Part shown: in pieces, positions 63,426 through 64,000 of the stretch
Layout of the letters: each line of letters opens with the position of its first letter
Numbering within the stretch: the stretch's first letter is position 1
NCBI GenBank assembly: GCA_012656075.1
Contig: JAAKBF010000030.1
Coordinates: forward strand, 372,001 to 436,000
Direction of reading: 5' to 3'
Source of the DNA: Phytophthora hibernalis
Taxonomy: Eukaryota > Oomycota > Peronosporomycetes > Peronosporales > Peronosporaceae
DNA: 64,000 nucleotides
Position numbers and translations under genes: made by a program
The notes under the pieces: generated by a model
What the model was told of the DNA's origin: nothing
Seen by the model: the letters and a program-made list of their open reading frames with translations, nothing else
The model's database searches: none

Positions 63426-64000
63426 TGGTATTGGGGCAGACACGCTCCAGGATAGTCCTGAAGGACGTCAGAGAAGGCTCTTTGAAGCGCACTCGTGCAT
63501 CCTTTGCCCACTCCACGTACCAGCCGAGCATCAGGCTCCAGGTGAAGTACGAAGGCAGTAATCTGTACTCCTTGGTGATGTAGTGACGATGCAGCTCCCC
63601 GTTCTCCGTCTTCTGGTACCGGAAGCGTACAGGGACAATATCAGCGTGCGTCTCGGCCAATCTCGTGAAGAACACTTTCATCGCTTCTTCGTCGACGAAA
63701 TGTGCGTGCTTGTTGCCGGTGTTGCCGTGCGCAGGCAAAGCAAACTCGCCCTTTTTGACTTGGTTGCGATACCTACAAACAAATCAGTATCAGTCTTATT
63801 ACCATCAACAAATCAAAATCAGTTTTAGCTCTATACCGATTGATGGTGTCGTTGCTCACGTTGAACACGGTCTGGAACGCCGTTCGGCAGACTGGACCAG
63901 AGAGAAGGAGAACGTACGAATAGCGCGTCCTAACGCCTGTAGATCGGTGCCGCTGGTTGTCCTCAGAGAAGCCAGAGCACATGGCTAGCGCCGTGATCAA
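63420..64000 (-). pseudogene. Transposase-like protein with DNCGGQ/GHTKN-type family, copy 3 (partial, runs off the window)
   Basis: Minus-strand reading gives GPVCRTAFQTVFNVSNDTIN (63895-63836), an intron of about 65 bp (GT-AG, about 63832-63768), then KHAHFVDEEAMKVFFTRLAE, VPVRFRYQKTENGELHRHYI and EYRLLPSYFTWSLMLGWYVE, ending FRTILERVCPNTNIRI at about 63425. It aligns throughout with the N-terminal half of the copy at 47946-50071 (VCKEAFQMIYGVSHRTLHVY; YTFLPSSFTWDGL; FLRILKRYCPTISIRS). The Cys cluster and catalytic core that should follow are cut off by the gag junction. The sequence differs enough to be another subfamily. Confidence 0.7.

Overview
The window reads as nuclear DNA of a plant-pathogenic oomycete, most probably a Phytophthora-type species. 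The main reasons are a secreted RxLR-dEER effector with tandem WY/LWY-like repeats (56.5-58.6 kb), Crypton-like tyrosine recombinases, Helitron, pogo, PIF/Harbinger and hAT relics, short GT-AG introns of about 55-125 bp, and gene-dense islands set in transposon-rich DNA. The species call is an inference from gene content; no ribosomal RNA or other marker is present.

Layout. 0-26 kb is a transposon graveyard: a pogo-like relic (0.2-1.15 kb); a Tc1/mariner element with both terminal repeats and its TA target duplication (3.69-5.40 kb); a pogo-like transposase with three introns (6.48-7.85 kb); an internally deleted copia fragment (8.3-8.5 kb); a second, broken CENP-B/pogo-type transposase (9.3-11.3 kb, minus); a Helitron Rep/helicase (13.7-17.5 kb, minus) with a candidate 3' end; a hAT transposase (19.0-20.5 kb, minus); and a three-part block of an HTH-Ulp1 protease gene, a 20-bp inverted repeat array and a tyrosine recombinase (21.5-26.1 kb, all minus). 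26.4-34.8 kb is a compact island of conserved genes: an SR-rich RanBP2 zinc-finger protein, a PH-domain coiled-coil protein, a SAP-PHD-winged-helix chromatin protein, the Hsp90 co-chaperone p23, a small hypothetical gene, and a four-exon oomycete protein of unknown function. 35-56 kb is again repeat-rich: a 1-kb inverted duplication carrying a hAT-type MITE, an unfamiliar transposase-like family, pyrimidine-rich satellite, a second tyrosine recombinase, a tRNA-like sequence, a transposon (47.3-52.6 kb) with a PIF/Harbinger element nested in its right end, and a fold-back element interrupted by a SINE-sized insertion. 56.4-64 kb carries the effector, a putative minus-strand gene, a SET-domain histone methyltransferase, and an LTR-retrotransposon gag cut by a third copy of the unfamiliar transposase.

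Two points cut across the window. First, nearly every reading-frame break that could be diagnosed by reading (in conserved genes, transposases and the effector) is repaired by adding one base to a homopolymer run. This looks like systematic homopolymer under-calling in the assembly, so several apparent pseudogenes may be intact. Second, three copies of a transposase-like protein with a DNCGGQ ... KGHTKN..D signature, one of them inside an element with CAGGGCTGCCGA terminal repeats, are the best candidate for an undescribed mobile-element family. Family names come from recognition of motifs, not from database searches.
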